Positions 26,285-34,934 of a DNA stretch of 64,000 nt are shown piece by piece. The notes below the pieces were generated by a model. It had not been told where the DNA came from. It searched no databases and worked only from the letters and a program-made list of their open reading frames with translations. The translations under genes were made by a program, and so were the position numbers. The DNA is from Candidatus Obscuribacterales bacterium (lineage in GTDB: Bacteria > Cyanobacteriota > Vampirovibrionia > Obscuribacterales > Obscuribacteraceae). Within the stretch, counting starts at the first letter, position 1. Every line of letters begins with the position of its first letter. The stretch is from NCBI GenBank assembly GCA_021732085.1, contig JAKFVQ010000028.1, positions 26,783 to 90,782 on the forward strand, read 5' to 3'.

Positions 26285-27271
26285 GTGTCGGGGCAGGAAC
26301 GAGAAACAACTAGCAATCCGCCGGCGGCTGAAGTGCAGGTTTCGACGCAAGAAGGAACTATCGATTTTACACAGGAGCTCTGCGTAGAAGGTCATCCGCA
26401 AGATTCAAAATACCAGCAGGCGACAGCAGTCAACGATTTCCCGATTTCCTCTGAAATAGACGCCGCAGATTCCATTCAAGAACAAAAAAAGGCTGAGGTC
26501 AGCTATACACGGCAAGAAGGTGTTTACACCGGACCCTATGGCGAGCCTGAGTACGAAGAGCCTGACGACGGTACCGACAAGGTCATGTCGGTTGTTGACC
26601 ATCTTGATGAATTGCGAAACCGATTGATACGAACCCTGCTGGTTTTCGTAGGCGCGATGGGTATCACTTTCGCCTTCGGAAAGGACATCATCCAATTCCT
26701 AGAGAAACCAGCAGGAAAGATGACGTTCCAAGCACTCTCCATCGAAGAACCTTTGCTCGTATATTGCAAGGTTGCATTTTACGCGGCACTAGTTCTGGTG
26801 GCACCATATATTCTTTTTGAAATCAGCGCCTTTGTTGCACCGGGGTTGAAGCGCAATGAGCGGAAATTGATCACACCAATAGTACTCGGCGGCCCACTCT
26901 TGTTTATTACGGGCGCAGCATTCTGCTACTACCTGGTATTGCCACCGATGCTGACCTTTTTTACATCCTTCGGCGTCGGCATATCACCAATTCAACAACG
27001 GCTTGATTTTTATATCTCGCTAGTTACGACAATGCTTTTCTATATGGGCATTTGCTTCCAATTGCCCATCGTACTATTTGCACTTTCTATCGCTGGCATC
27101 GTCAACTCAAAGCAGCTAATGGCTGTATGGCGATACGCTGTGGTCGGCTCTTCAGTAGCAGCAGCTGTTATCACTCCAGATCCCACCTTTATTTCCATGG
27201 TAATTGTCTGGGCTGCATTACTTGGATTGTATTTTTTCACGATTGGACTGCTAAAAGTATTCGGACGGTGA
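26285..27271 (+). CDS. tatC: Sec-independent translocase TatC with long acidic N-terminal extension
   Basis: 328 aa; typical TatC is ~250. The core (from VMSVVDHLDELRNRLIRTLLVF) has the conserved HLxELR motif, six membrane segments and FEISAFVAPGLKRNERK in the first cytoplasmic loop region. TatC is the twin-arginine signal receptor in the inner membrane. About 100 hydrophilic, acidic residues precede it. If the true start were internal, no ATG is near, so the GTG at 26285 is kept. It is ten bases from the downstream Fe-S protein gene and 39 from the upstream methyltransferase. Confidence 0.93.
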   Translation: MSGQERETTSNPPAAEVQVSTQEGTIDFTQELCVEGHPQDSKYQQATAVNDFPISSEIDAADSIQEQKKAEVSYTRQEGVYTGPYGEPEYEEPDDGTDKVMSVVDHLDELRNRLIRTLLVFVGAMGITFAFGKDIIQFLEKPAGKMTFQALSIEEPLLVYCKVAFYAALVLVAPYILFEISAFVAPGLKRNERKLITPIVLGGPLLFITGAAFCYYLVLPPMLTFFTSFGVGISPIQQRLDFYISLVTTMLFYMGICFQLPIVLFALSIAGIVNSKQLMAVWRYAVVGSSVAAAVITPDPTFISMVIVWAALLGLYFFTIGLLKVFGR

Positions 27272-27281
27272 GGACGGGACA

Positions 27282-28709
27282 ATGGTCGAACTGGACAATC
27301 AAGCGAACTCGTCGAATCTTCCCAATTCCGCCAATCCAGGCATTGGAGCGGCGCCAATCAACAGCTCGATTGACGCAAGCGCACAGCTAAACGTTGGACA
27401 AGCAGAAGCTAGTAAAATACCGGGCACCACATCCAGTGCGCTCAACTGTCCTACGGGAGCGTCGGTTTTGGATCCTAAGTTACTGGAAGCTTGCATCCAC
27501 TGCGGGCTATGCTTGCCGGCTTGCCCGACGTATTTGGCAACGGGCAGAGAAACAGAGTCTCCACGGGGACGCATTTACATTCTCAAAATGTGGCAAGAGG
27601 GGCAAGCAATGGAGCCCCGAATGGCGGAACATCTCGACAGTTGCCTGGGCTGCATGGGCTGCCAGACCGCTTGTCCTTCAGGTGTGCAGTACGAAAAGCT
27701 GCTGACCCAAGCTCGCCCGCATTTGCAAGGGTTCAAGGACAAACGTGCGCGGAAACTGATGGCATTTGCCTTCGACAAAATATTGCCAGATTATCCGCGC
27801 CTACAGCTGCTAGGCAAAATGCTTCGAATGTATCAGCAAAGCAGACTGAGCAGACTTCTGCCGGCACTTCCAATTCCGAAGAAATGGAAGCGCCGCCTCC
27901 AAGAATGGGAATCATTCTTGCCGGAAGTCCCGAAATTCAAACCGCTTCCAACTCAGTCCTGGCAGTCTGGTGAGAAGACAGGAGAGGTCCAGGTATTTGC
28001 TGGTTGCGTGATGGATATTTTTTACAACCATGTGAACCATGCAGCAATTCGCTTGCTCACCAAGCAAAGAAAAATAGCGAAGGTTCCTGAGCAAACCTGC
28101 TGCGGCGCGCTTGCTGCACATGCAGGCGAGATTGAAATCGCCAAGAAGCTGGCAAAGCAAAACATCGAATTGTTCGAGCGTACGCAAGGGGACATTGTCG
28201 TCACATCAGCCGGCTGTGGCGCCATGCTCAAAGAATATGGAGAAATGCTGGAGCACGATCCGCACTGGTCAAAGCGCGCTCATGAATTTTCCTCTCGAAT
28301 AAAAGACATCACCGAATCATTGAGCAAGGGACAATTTTCTTCCGCGCCAAATCCAATCAATAAAAGCGTCACCTATCACGCAGCCTGCCACCTTTCACAC
28401 GTGCAAAAGGTGAAGGATGCGCCAGTCGAACTCTTGCGAATTATTCCCGGATTGAAATTGATACCGCTTGAAGAAGCTGAGCATTGTTGCGGCAGCGCCG
28501 GGATATACAATCTCCTGAACACCGAGATGAGCTTGAAGGTTCTCGATCGCAAAATGAACTACATCAAGGAAACGAAAGCGGAAGCCATTGTGAGCACGAA
28601 TCCAGGTTGCCTGTTGCAACTTAAAGCTGGCGTCGACAATGAGAAGATGAACACACGAGTTTATCACCTCGTAGAATTGCTCGACGAAGCCTTCGGTGGC
28701 GAGAAATAA
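27282..28709 (+). CDS. GlcF-like (Fe-S)-binding subunit, glycolate/lactate oxidase type
   Basis: 475 aa. After a ~65-residue Ser/Ala/Asn-rich N-terminus come two 4Fe-4S motifs (CIHCGLCLPACP and CLGCMGCQTACP). Two CCG domains follow, with VPEQTCCGALAAHAG and AEHCCGSAGIYNL, plus PGCLLQL at the end. This is the layout of glycolate oxidase subunit GlcF, which passes electrons from the FAD subunits (GlcD/GlcE) to the quinone pool. Those partners are not in the window, so the exact substrate is open. Translated ten bases behind tatC. Confidence 0.88.
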   Translation: MVELDNQANSSNLPNSANPGIGAAPINSSIDASAQLNVGQAEASKIPGTTSSALNCPTGASVLDPKLLEACIHCGLCLPACPTYLATGRETESPRGRIYILKMWQEGQAMEPRMAEHLDSCLGCMGCQTACPSGVQYEKLLTQARPHLQGFKDKRARKLMAFAFDKILPDYPRLQLLGKMLRMYQQSRLSRLLPALPIPKKWKRRLQEWESFLPEVPKFKPLPTQSWQSGEKTGEVQVFAGCVMDIFYNHVNHAAIRLLTKQRKIAKVPEQTCCGALAAHAGEIEIAKKLAKQNIELFERTQGDIVVTSAGCGAMLKEYGEMLEHDPHWSKRAHEFSSRIKDITESLSKGQFSSAPNPINKSVTYHAACHLSHVQKVKDAPVELLRIIPGLKLIPLEEAEHCCGSAGIYNLLNTEMSLKVLDRKMNYIKETKAEAIVSTNPGCLLQLKAGVDNEKMNTRVYHLVELLDEAFGGEK

Positions 28710-28713
28710 CCGA

Positions 28714-29763
28714 TTAAACGCCTAGTGATTTCGCCAATTTTTTGACAACGCTGTCTGGTTCAAATTTCATCTGCTTCGCTTTTGCAAAATCGGCAGCAGC
28801 TTTAGCTTTGTCGCCGGTTTTTGTGTATGCCAAAGCTCTCATGTACGTTGGCTCAGCAACAGCATCGCCGGATCCTTTAGCGATGGCTTTGTTTAATGCA
28901 GCAATTGCTTCTTTCATGTTGTTGTTAGCAATTAGAGATTGTCCAAGCACGCAGAGATTCGTAAAATCCTCGTTCAACTTCACGGCTGCTTTTGCATCAT
29001 TCAAAGACTCAGGCTTCTTATCCCATTTCAAATAAGCAATAGATCGCTCGGCAAGATAAATCGGTTCCTTGGGCTCAAGCTTGATTGCAGTATTCAAGTC
29101 CTTGATTGCTTCTGCAAATTTCCCCATTTGCGTATAAGCATCAGCTCTTTGTGAATATGCTGCGCCGTTGGGATCCTTGCTTATCCGTGTATTGAAGGAA
29201 TCGATCGCCGGCTCCCATTTCTTCTGAGAAACATAGATACCGCCGCGGATTTCATACGCAATTGAATCACCTTTTGGATCAAGCTTTATCGCTTCATTTA
29301 CATTGGTCAGTGCTTTGTCGTACTGCCCGCTGTTCGCGAGAGCTTCAGCGTATCGGATCAACAATGCAGGTTTGGGAAATCCTTGCAAAGCCGGTGCAAC
29401 CTTGAGCGCATGCTCATAATCCTTCGCAGCGCCAGCTTCATCTCCGTTGCCGTGCTTTATAGTCGCGCGCAAAGCATATGCCTCTTGTGAATCTTTCCAG
29501 GCCAATGATTTATCGAACAACTTCATGGCGCCTGCCGTATCACCGGCATCCATTTTCTTTTGTCCGTCCTGAAGAAATTCCACATTCGGCGGCACTTTGG
29601 ACTTGGTCATGGACTCAGCTTTTTTAGTTATCGCCTCAAACTTCTTTCTCGTTTCAGCATCTAGCTTTTGCGCATCAGCTTCCAAGACCGGTCCGAAAAG
29701 CAAGGGAAGCATTATCAAACACAGCGAAAGTTTCGGTCTTTTGGACTGGTTCTGGAAATCCAT
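28714..29763 (-). CDS. exported TPR protein, 349 aa
   Basis: A signal peptide (KLSLCLIMLPLLFGPVLEADAQ) and then about eight TPR units through the whole protein, with regular A/Y/G spacing (e.g. SIAYEIRGGIYVSQKKWEPA, AAYSQRADAYTQMGKF). TPRs give protein-protein contacts, and export places them in the periplasm or cell surface. The stop is four bases from the convergent Fe-S gene. No enzyme domain is present. Confidence 0.85.
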   Translation of the reverse strand: MDFQNQSKRPKLSLCLIMLPLLFGPVLEADAQKLDAETRKKFEAITKKAESMTKSKVPPNVEFLQDGQKKMDAGDTAGAMKLFDKSLAWKDSQEAYALRATIKHGNGDEAGAAKDYEHALKVAPALQGFPKPALLIRYAEALANSGQYDKALTNVNEAIKLDPKGDSIAYEIRGGIYVSQKKWEPAIDSFNTRISKDPNGAAYSQRADAYTQMGKFAEAIKDLNTAIKLEPKEPIYLAERSIAYLKWDKKPESLNDAKAAVKLNEDFTNLCVLGQSLIANNNMKEAIAALNKAIAKGSGDAVAEPTYMRALAYTKTGDKAKAAADFAKAKQMKFEPDSVVKKLAKSLGV

Positions 29764-29889
29764 GTGCGCTCCTCATAAAGCGAAGATGAAGCGCACATTC
29801 TAACAACAGAAGGAGAACTATCTTGCTACGAATCAACTGACTGACTTATCGTGTCGTGTATAGTACTGTCTCGTTTCTCTGGAAGGCTT

Positions 29890-31272
29890 ATGAACAAACA
29901 TATTCAAAGAATGGGCTACTATTCCGTAGCAATGTTATTGATGACGTGTTGCGCACCGGCGATTGCACAATCGGTCGGAAGCAGAGTTCTTGCGTCGCCG
30001 TTTTCAATGGAGAATCAATGGTTTCCAGGGACGGTAGTCGGTAAGAACGGAAATGCGATTGTAGTTAAGCTCGACAAACGTCCAGATCACGACAGCGAAG
30101 TTTACAGTGTTCAGGAGAAATGGATAAAGCCGGGCGGCGGACAGCCTCCGGCGGATTGGAATAAAGTTGATGGAGCGACTGCAATCTTTTATGGGATTGC
30201 CACGCCCGACCAACTAAACCAACAGGCAGTTGCTAATGGTAATTCGGTACCGCAAGCTGGTGGCGGTGGAGGAGTAGCAGGAGGAGCGGGCGGAGTTGCA
30301 GCGCATACTGCTGTCGTCCCTCATCCAGCAAATACTGGGGGATACCCTGCGCACAACCCTGCAAATACTGGCCACGCTCCTGTTGCGAATCCTCATGTGA
30401 TGCCGAACGGCATGACGAGGAATGACCTCGAAAGATATGGAGTGGAAACAAACCGGCTCGGAGAAAAGCGATATGCTAACACTCCTTGGGGAAGACAGCT
30501 TCAACAATTGCATCAACAAGAGCAACAAAACAACGGCACCGCAAATGCAGGTCAGACTACGGCAGGAAACGGTGCCGCACCTCCAGACGGAGGAGGCGCG
30601 CTTACAGTCGGCAGCCGCGTTCTTGCATCTCCATTTTCCGACGAGAAGCAGTGGTTTCCCGGCACCATCGTAAAAGCCCTTGATGGTGGCAAAGGCGGCT
30701 TCATTGTGCGACTGGATCAAAAACCAGGCGTGAACTACCAAGATGTTTTCCAAATGAACGAAAAATGGGTTAAGCCAGGTGGTGGTGCTGCTCCTCCGAA
30801 TCAAGGTGGCATAGACCCGAACCTGGTCACATACTATGGACTAGATCCATCGTTGGCAGCAAACAAACCAAACAACCAGGCTCCTGCGCCCAAGCCTGGC
30901 AATACCGCCGGCAATCAAGGCGGCAATCAGCAAATCAATAAAAATGAAAAGCACGTTGTAGGAAAAGGCACACCGCCAGATGGACTTTACGAAGTCAACA
31001 AAATCTACACCGGCGGCTACATGTACCTTGGCACCATTGAGATTCGGGGCAATACTTATAGAGGACTCTCTGAAGAAGGTCCATTCCACCCATACACCAT
31101 GGACGGTGCTGGCGGTATAACATGGACTGCTGGTTTAGTTGGAATCCCGGATGGCTGGAGTGTAGACAAAGGCAATTACAACGGGCTGGATCATACCGGC
31201 AAGCATTGGATTCAAGTTCGCTTTCAGGGCTTCCGCAATGCCGAAGAAATCGCGGACGCGATTCATAAGTAA
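29890..31272 (+). CDS. exported protein with two SH3/Tudor-like repeats
   Basis: 460 aa from the ATG with GGAAGG three bases upstream; a start 39 bases earlier is less likely. A signal peptide (YSVAMLLMTCCAPAIAQ) is followed by two ~60-residue copies of one domain: SVGSRVLASPFSMENQWFPG.. and TVGSRVLASPFSDEKQWFPG.., each ending in EKWIKPGGG or EKWVKPGGG. The VGxRVLAxxxxxxxWFPGTI pattern resembles Tudor/Agenet or bacterial SH3-like barrels. Gln/Asn/Gly linkers separate the copies. A C-terminal ~100-residue domain (LYEVNKIYTGGYMYLGTIEI..) is unrecognised. Confidence 0.72.
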   Translation: MNKHIQRMGYYSVAMLLMTCCAPAIAQSVGSRVLASPFSMENQWFPGTVVGKNGNAIVVKLDKRPDHDSEVYSVQEKWIKPGGGQPPADWNKVDGATAIFYGIATPDQLNQQAVANGNSVPQAGGGGGVAGGAGGVAAHTAVVPHPANTGGYPAHNPANTGHAPVANPHVMPNGMTRNDLERYGVETNRLGEKRYANTPWGRQLQQLHQQEQQNNGTANAGQTTAGNGAAPPDGGGALTVGSRVLASPFSDEKQWFPGTIVKALDGGKGGFIVRLDQKPGVNYQDVFQMNEKWVKPGGGAAPPNQGGIDPNLVTYYGLDPSLAANKPNNQAPAPKPGNTAGNQGGNQQINKNEKHVVGKGTPPDGLYEVNKIYTGGYMYLGTIEIRGNTYRGLSEEGPFHPYTMDGAGGITWTAGLVGIPDGWSVDKGNYNGLDHTGKHWIQVRFQGFRNAEEIADAIHK

Positions 31273-31480
31273 GACTCGGCGAATCCTCTATTAATTCGCA
31301 ACTCGTGTGCTTCAAAGCAAGATCTACGCCCGCGACTTGATGGCTGGCTGGCTATCAGATCAGCACGTCCAACTTGGATCACCGGATGAGGAACGAGTCA
31401 ACGACCTGCAAGCTTAGCCGCAGAATTGTCCACTGACTTGTCGTATGTGAGATAGAACGGTCAACCGATCTCTGATACAC

Positions 31481-31518
31481 CACCTGCCAGTGGACCCTTT
31501 CGTGTACCACTGGCGGTG
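31481..31518. repeat. strong 12-bp hairpin between convergent genes
   Basis: CACCTGCCAGTGG (31481-31493) pairs with CCACTGGCGGTG (31507-31518) with one bulged base. GTCCACTG at 31428-31435 can compete for pairing with CAGTGGAC (31488-31495). It lies between two convergent genes, but there is no U-run on either strand. It may be a bidirectional termination aid. Confidence 0.45.
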
Positions 31519-31540
31519 ACTATTGCGAAAGGATAGCTGA

Positions 31541-34102
31541 CTATGCGCTTCTGCTGTTATCCAGAGGTCTGGGTGGCAAAGCCTTCATAAATGCGCGCAC
31601 GAAGAGTGGCGTAGAGAGCCTATCTGCAATTATCGCATCACGGAACAACGTGCCATCTAGTGAACCCCAACCAGTGGTGGCATCCCAGCCTTTGGTGGTT
31701 TGGTAGCCATTGTTGTTGCCACCGATAATGTCGTTGAAGAACTTGGCGCCGGACAATCCGCTCTTATAAACGAACGGATTCCAGGGACCAACAGGTCTGC
31801 CGAATTCGCCGCTGATGCGTGCATCTAACGCTGCCAACATCGGCGCAACGGCACTGGTGCCTCCAATTACGTCATCGACGCCGTTAACCTTAATCTTCCA
31901 ACCAGTTCTAGGATCTGCATTTCCTGAAATATCTGGAACGCCTCGTCCTTTGAACCCTGGATTTTGTGGATTCTGAGGCAGGTCAAGCCCCTTTTGATAT
32001 TCCGGCACTCCGAACTTCTGGCTAATGCCACCACCTGTAGCGCCACCGCTGCTGTTCCACACTTTTTCGCTCACGATTTTTCCATCAGCTCCGATTTGCA
32101 AACTCGTGCCACCGGCAGCGGTGACATGCGGATCTGACGCCGGATAGTCAGCATTGAACTTGCCCGATGGAGCTTTATCGACGGCGCCGTCATCTCCGGC
32201 AGCAGCAAATATCGAGATGCCTCTCAATGCTGCCTTCTTGAATGCGGCAGCCATTCCTTTCAAGCCCTGGTCAGTCCAGCTTTCCTCTGGCGCCCCCCAG
32301 CTTATGCTAATAGACGTGCTTGGTTTTTCGCCAGCTTCGGGGAAGGTAGCGCGTGTAACAGCGTCGATAAATCCTTTGTCGCTATTGGGAGCAAAGATTA
32401 CTTTCTGCTGCGCTTTCGGCGCGATCGCGCCAATGATTTGCGAATCGAGTGAGACCTCTCCATCGGCCGCTAAATTCACGCCAGTCTTAGTTGGAGCGCC
32501 ACCGACACTGATTACCTGAATCTTCGGCTCTGGCAGTCCATGCTGTTTGTAATAGGCAGCCTCATTGGCCAAATCTATGCCACCACCTAGCTGAATAACA
32601 GAAACAGTGGATCCTTCTCCCATGTTTTTCTTGGGGAAATTATATGCATCTGCAACCTGCGTCGGCAAATAGCCACCAGCTTTTGCAGCAGCTTTATTGG
32701 GAGGTGGAGCCTCGACCGGAGCTGGCTTGCTGACATCTGGCATAGGTTTGTTTACGTCCGGAATGCCCTTGTTCGCTTCGGGAAGTCCCTTCGTTTCACT
32801 TATGATCTTGTTCTCGAGCAACTTACTATCGGTCGAGATGCGTCCCTCCTTCTGTGCCTGCAACTGTGCTTGCACTTGCGCCTGAATCTTGTTGTAGTCA
32901 GACAAACTGACAGAATAGTTCCTTGCGTGTGGGCGATCATCCAAGCCGTAGACACCTTCAATATTGCGTTGAAGCGTTTCCGGCAAAGCAAGCGCACCTT
33001 CGCGACCGCGGAAAAGAATCCCGCTATTGGCGCGGTATTCGTTCAACTGCGTCTGAAAAGCGGTCGTGAAATCAGATGCGGTGCCTTTCAATACAACGCG
33101 TCCTGAACGCATATCGGCTTCTGTAATCTTCAAATTGTTGGTTTTTGCAAACTTGCTCACTTCCGCCATAGCTTCTTCGCTGGCACCGAATTTCTCAACG
33201 AATTCTTGTTCAGTAAAGAAACCGCGTTGGCCAGTTTTTATTCGACGCAATGCGCGATCGACAGCCAAATCTGACGCTTTCGATTTCAGCATTACTGTCG
33301 CTTCCATTTCAGCACCGGCGGCAACCTCACCAAGCAAGGTGGCTGACTTTGGGGCTGCCTTGTCCGAAGGCAGATAGCGCGAATAACCTTCTCTCAATTC
33401 AAGCCGTGGGTCAAGACTTACAGAGCTAGCAATTTTGACTGGCTCGGCAGTTTTTGTAAGACCAATCGCATCCGTGACAGTGGTGCCTGCTTTGACAATT
33501 TTGTTTTGCATGCCATCCCAGAACGCTTGCTTAGCGTTTGCAAAACCGTCAAGTCGCTCTGACAACAAAACACGCTCGGTCACACCGGCGCCGACCTTGT
33601 AACCGACTGCAGCTATGGCTGAGCTGACGATGAATTCACCACCGGCATTGCCGAGTTTCATCGCAGCGTTGTCGATGTCGCCCATGGTTTTTGCGTTGCC
33701 GGCCTCGGAATAGGCATCCATAACAGGACGCGCAGCCTGGTATGTGAAATACAAACCGATTGCACCGGCAGCGATCTTGCCTGCGGCACCAGTTTCAGGG
33801 AGAACGGTCTTCAGCACAACGCCCATAGCTGCGGCAGCGCCGAGTGTCTCCAAAGTTTCAAGTGGATGTGTGGCACTGTGCACAGCGGCATTCCAAACGC
33901 CCTCGGGAAGCTTTGCAACACCTTTGCTAGTGACGAGACTGTATTTGCCAAATGCCGATTCTGGAGCAGCAGCCGCTGCAAGCAAGTCTTTGCTTGATGC
34001 AACTTGTTTGAAAACTGCTTCGTTGACTAACTTTTCCCTTGCCGCAGCGGCCCCATCGTCTGCGGACAATTTGGTGTTTAGTTCAGTAACTTTGTCACCC
34101 AT
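31541..34102 (-). CDS. S53-family (sedolisin/kumamolisin-like) serine-carboxyl peptidase
   Basis: 853 aa from the ATG with GGAGG six bases upstream. Residues ~1-240 hold Ala/Gly-rich hydrophobic helices. Then comes a pro-kumamolisin activation domain (~260-400), a linker, and the peptidase domain. The catalytic Glu and Asp are in DGEVSLDSQIIGAIAP (about 546/550), the oxyanion Asp in AAAGDDGAV, SISWGAPEESWTDQG is typical, and the Ser is in GGTSAVAP (about 747). A Ca-site-like C-terminus (FFNDIIGGNNNGYQTTKGWD) is present. No signal peptide is seen at this start. Confidence 0.88.
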   Translation of the reverse strand: MGDKVTELNTKLSADDGAAAAREKLVNEAVFKQVASSKDLLAAAAAPESAFGKYSLVTSKGVAKLPEGVWNAAVHSATHPLETLETLGAAAAMGVVLKTVLPETGAAGKIAAGAIGLYFTYQAARPVMDAYSEAGNAKTMGDIDNAAMKLGNAGGEFIVSSAIAAVGYKVGAGVTERVLLSERLDGFANAKQAFWDGMQNKIVKAGTTVTDAIGLTKTAEPVKIASSVSLDPRLELREGYSRYLPSDKAAPKSATLLGEVAAGAEMEATVMLKSKASDLAVDRALRRIKTGQRGFFTEQEFVEKFGASEEAMAEVSKFAKTNNLKITEADMRSGRVVLKGTASDFTTAFQTQLNEYRANSGILFRGREGALALPETLQRNIEGVYGLDDRPHARNYSVSLSDYNKIQAQVQAQLQAQKEGRISTDSKLLENKIISETKGLPEANKGIPDVNKPMPDVSKPAPVEAPPPNKAAAKAGGYLPTQVADAYNFPKKNMGEGSTVSVIQLGGGIDLANEAAYYKQHGLPEPKIQVISVGGAPTKTGVNLAADGEVSLDSQIIGAIAPKAQQKVIFAPNSDKGFIDAVTRATFPEAGEKPSTSISISWGAPEESWTDQGLKGMAAAFKKAALRGISIFAAAGDDGAVDKAPSGKFNADYPASDPHVTAAGGTSLQIGADGKIVSEKVWNSSGGATGGGISQKFGVPEYQKGLDLPQNPQNPGFKGRGVPDISGNADPRTGWKIKVNGVDDVIGGTSAVAPMLAALDARISGEFGRPVGPWNPFVYKSGLSGAKFFNDIIGGNNNGYQTTKGWDATTGWGSLDGTLFRDAIIADRLSTPLFVRAFMKALPPRPLDNSRSA

Positions 34103-34645
34103 CTGTATCCTCCGAACCCCCAGACAGAAAACCACCGGCATCGCTGCCAGTGTGTGTTAATGTTCCTGTCGAAATCCTTCTTCCTTACATCCGACTATAT
34201 ACTTTGAATCTAGATATGTCGACAAAGAATTTTCGAGAAAGCCCGTCCTCACTACGGTTTTCACGCTCAAGCATTAGCGACTGTTAATAAAAACGGCTCC
34301 AAAAGTGGCTTTTATTAACGCCCTCTGATTTTTAGCAATACAAGGACCGCTTTCCTGAGATGGAACTCAGTTTCGGGAGATTTGCGTGAATGCTTTTTGT
34401 GTCACCTTTTTGGAAGGAAGAAAAGCTGGAAAAGCGCGCGCTTACAGCCGCCCCCAGGTGCGCTATGCCCAGGAGCTCACTGCAAGGGCAAGCGGACTGC
34501 CACTGCCTGTGCCACCATTTAGACAGCGGGCACACGATACCACCGATGCCACCACGAGCGCAGCGGCAATGCCACTATCTGTGGCACCAGAGGAACACAG
34601 AGACAACGCCACCGCAGGAGCCACCGCGTAAGTAGGACATTCGAA

Positions 34646-34668
34646 GCAGGCTGGAAGCCTGCGCTCCC
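34646..34668. repeat. small hairpin repeat (GGGAGC + 7-bp stem, TCC loop)
   Basis: On the minus strand it reads GGGAGC-GCAGGCT-TCC-AGCCTGC, with a perfect 7-bp stem. Related copies are at 47258-47302 and, with altered stem bases, at 18778-18800. Two degenerate copies follow within 260 bases. Confidence 0.6.
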
Positions 34669-34738
34669 ATTCGACAGACTGGAAGGCTGCGTCCCATCCA
34701 GCACGCTCGCCCCGTTCATTTTCAGTACCATAGGCAAA

Positions 34739-34850
34739 GGCCAACCACGCTGGCACCTTGGCGTCCGCCCACCACTTTCCCTAAATCCTTTAGGAACCCG
34801 CCTTTCGGAGAAATTCCCAACAAAAACAGGGTGCCAACCACATTGGCCTC
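34739..34850. repeat. pair of GCCAACCACNTTGGC palindromic motifs
   Basis: GGCCAACCACGCTGGC (34739-34754) and GCCAACCACATTGGCCTC (34833-34850) are direct copies ~95 bases apart. The same motif forms an inverted pair with similar spacing at 44422-44537. Each motif is itself a near-palindrome. Confidence 0.5.
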
Positions 34851-34934
34851 GGCCCCCTACGGTTAAGGTAAAGAGTTGTCGACGCAGCTGGAAGGCTCCG
34901 CGCCACACGTGGAAGAACAAGAATCCTCCGTCAT

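Larger units (their letters stand above)
34103..34934. other. intergenic region rich in small dispersed repeats, no gene
   Basis: An 830-base gap. It contains a hairpin repeat at 34646-34668 with two degenerate relatives (near 34672-34696 and 34880-34905), two GCCAACCACNTTGGC motifs (34739-34754, 34833-34850) and a GCCAC-rich stretch (34490-34630). Open frames here overlap repeats and look like chance. Confidence 0.55.
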
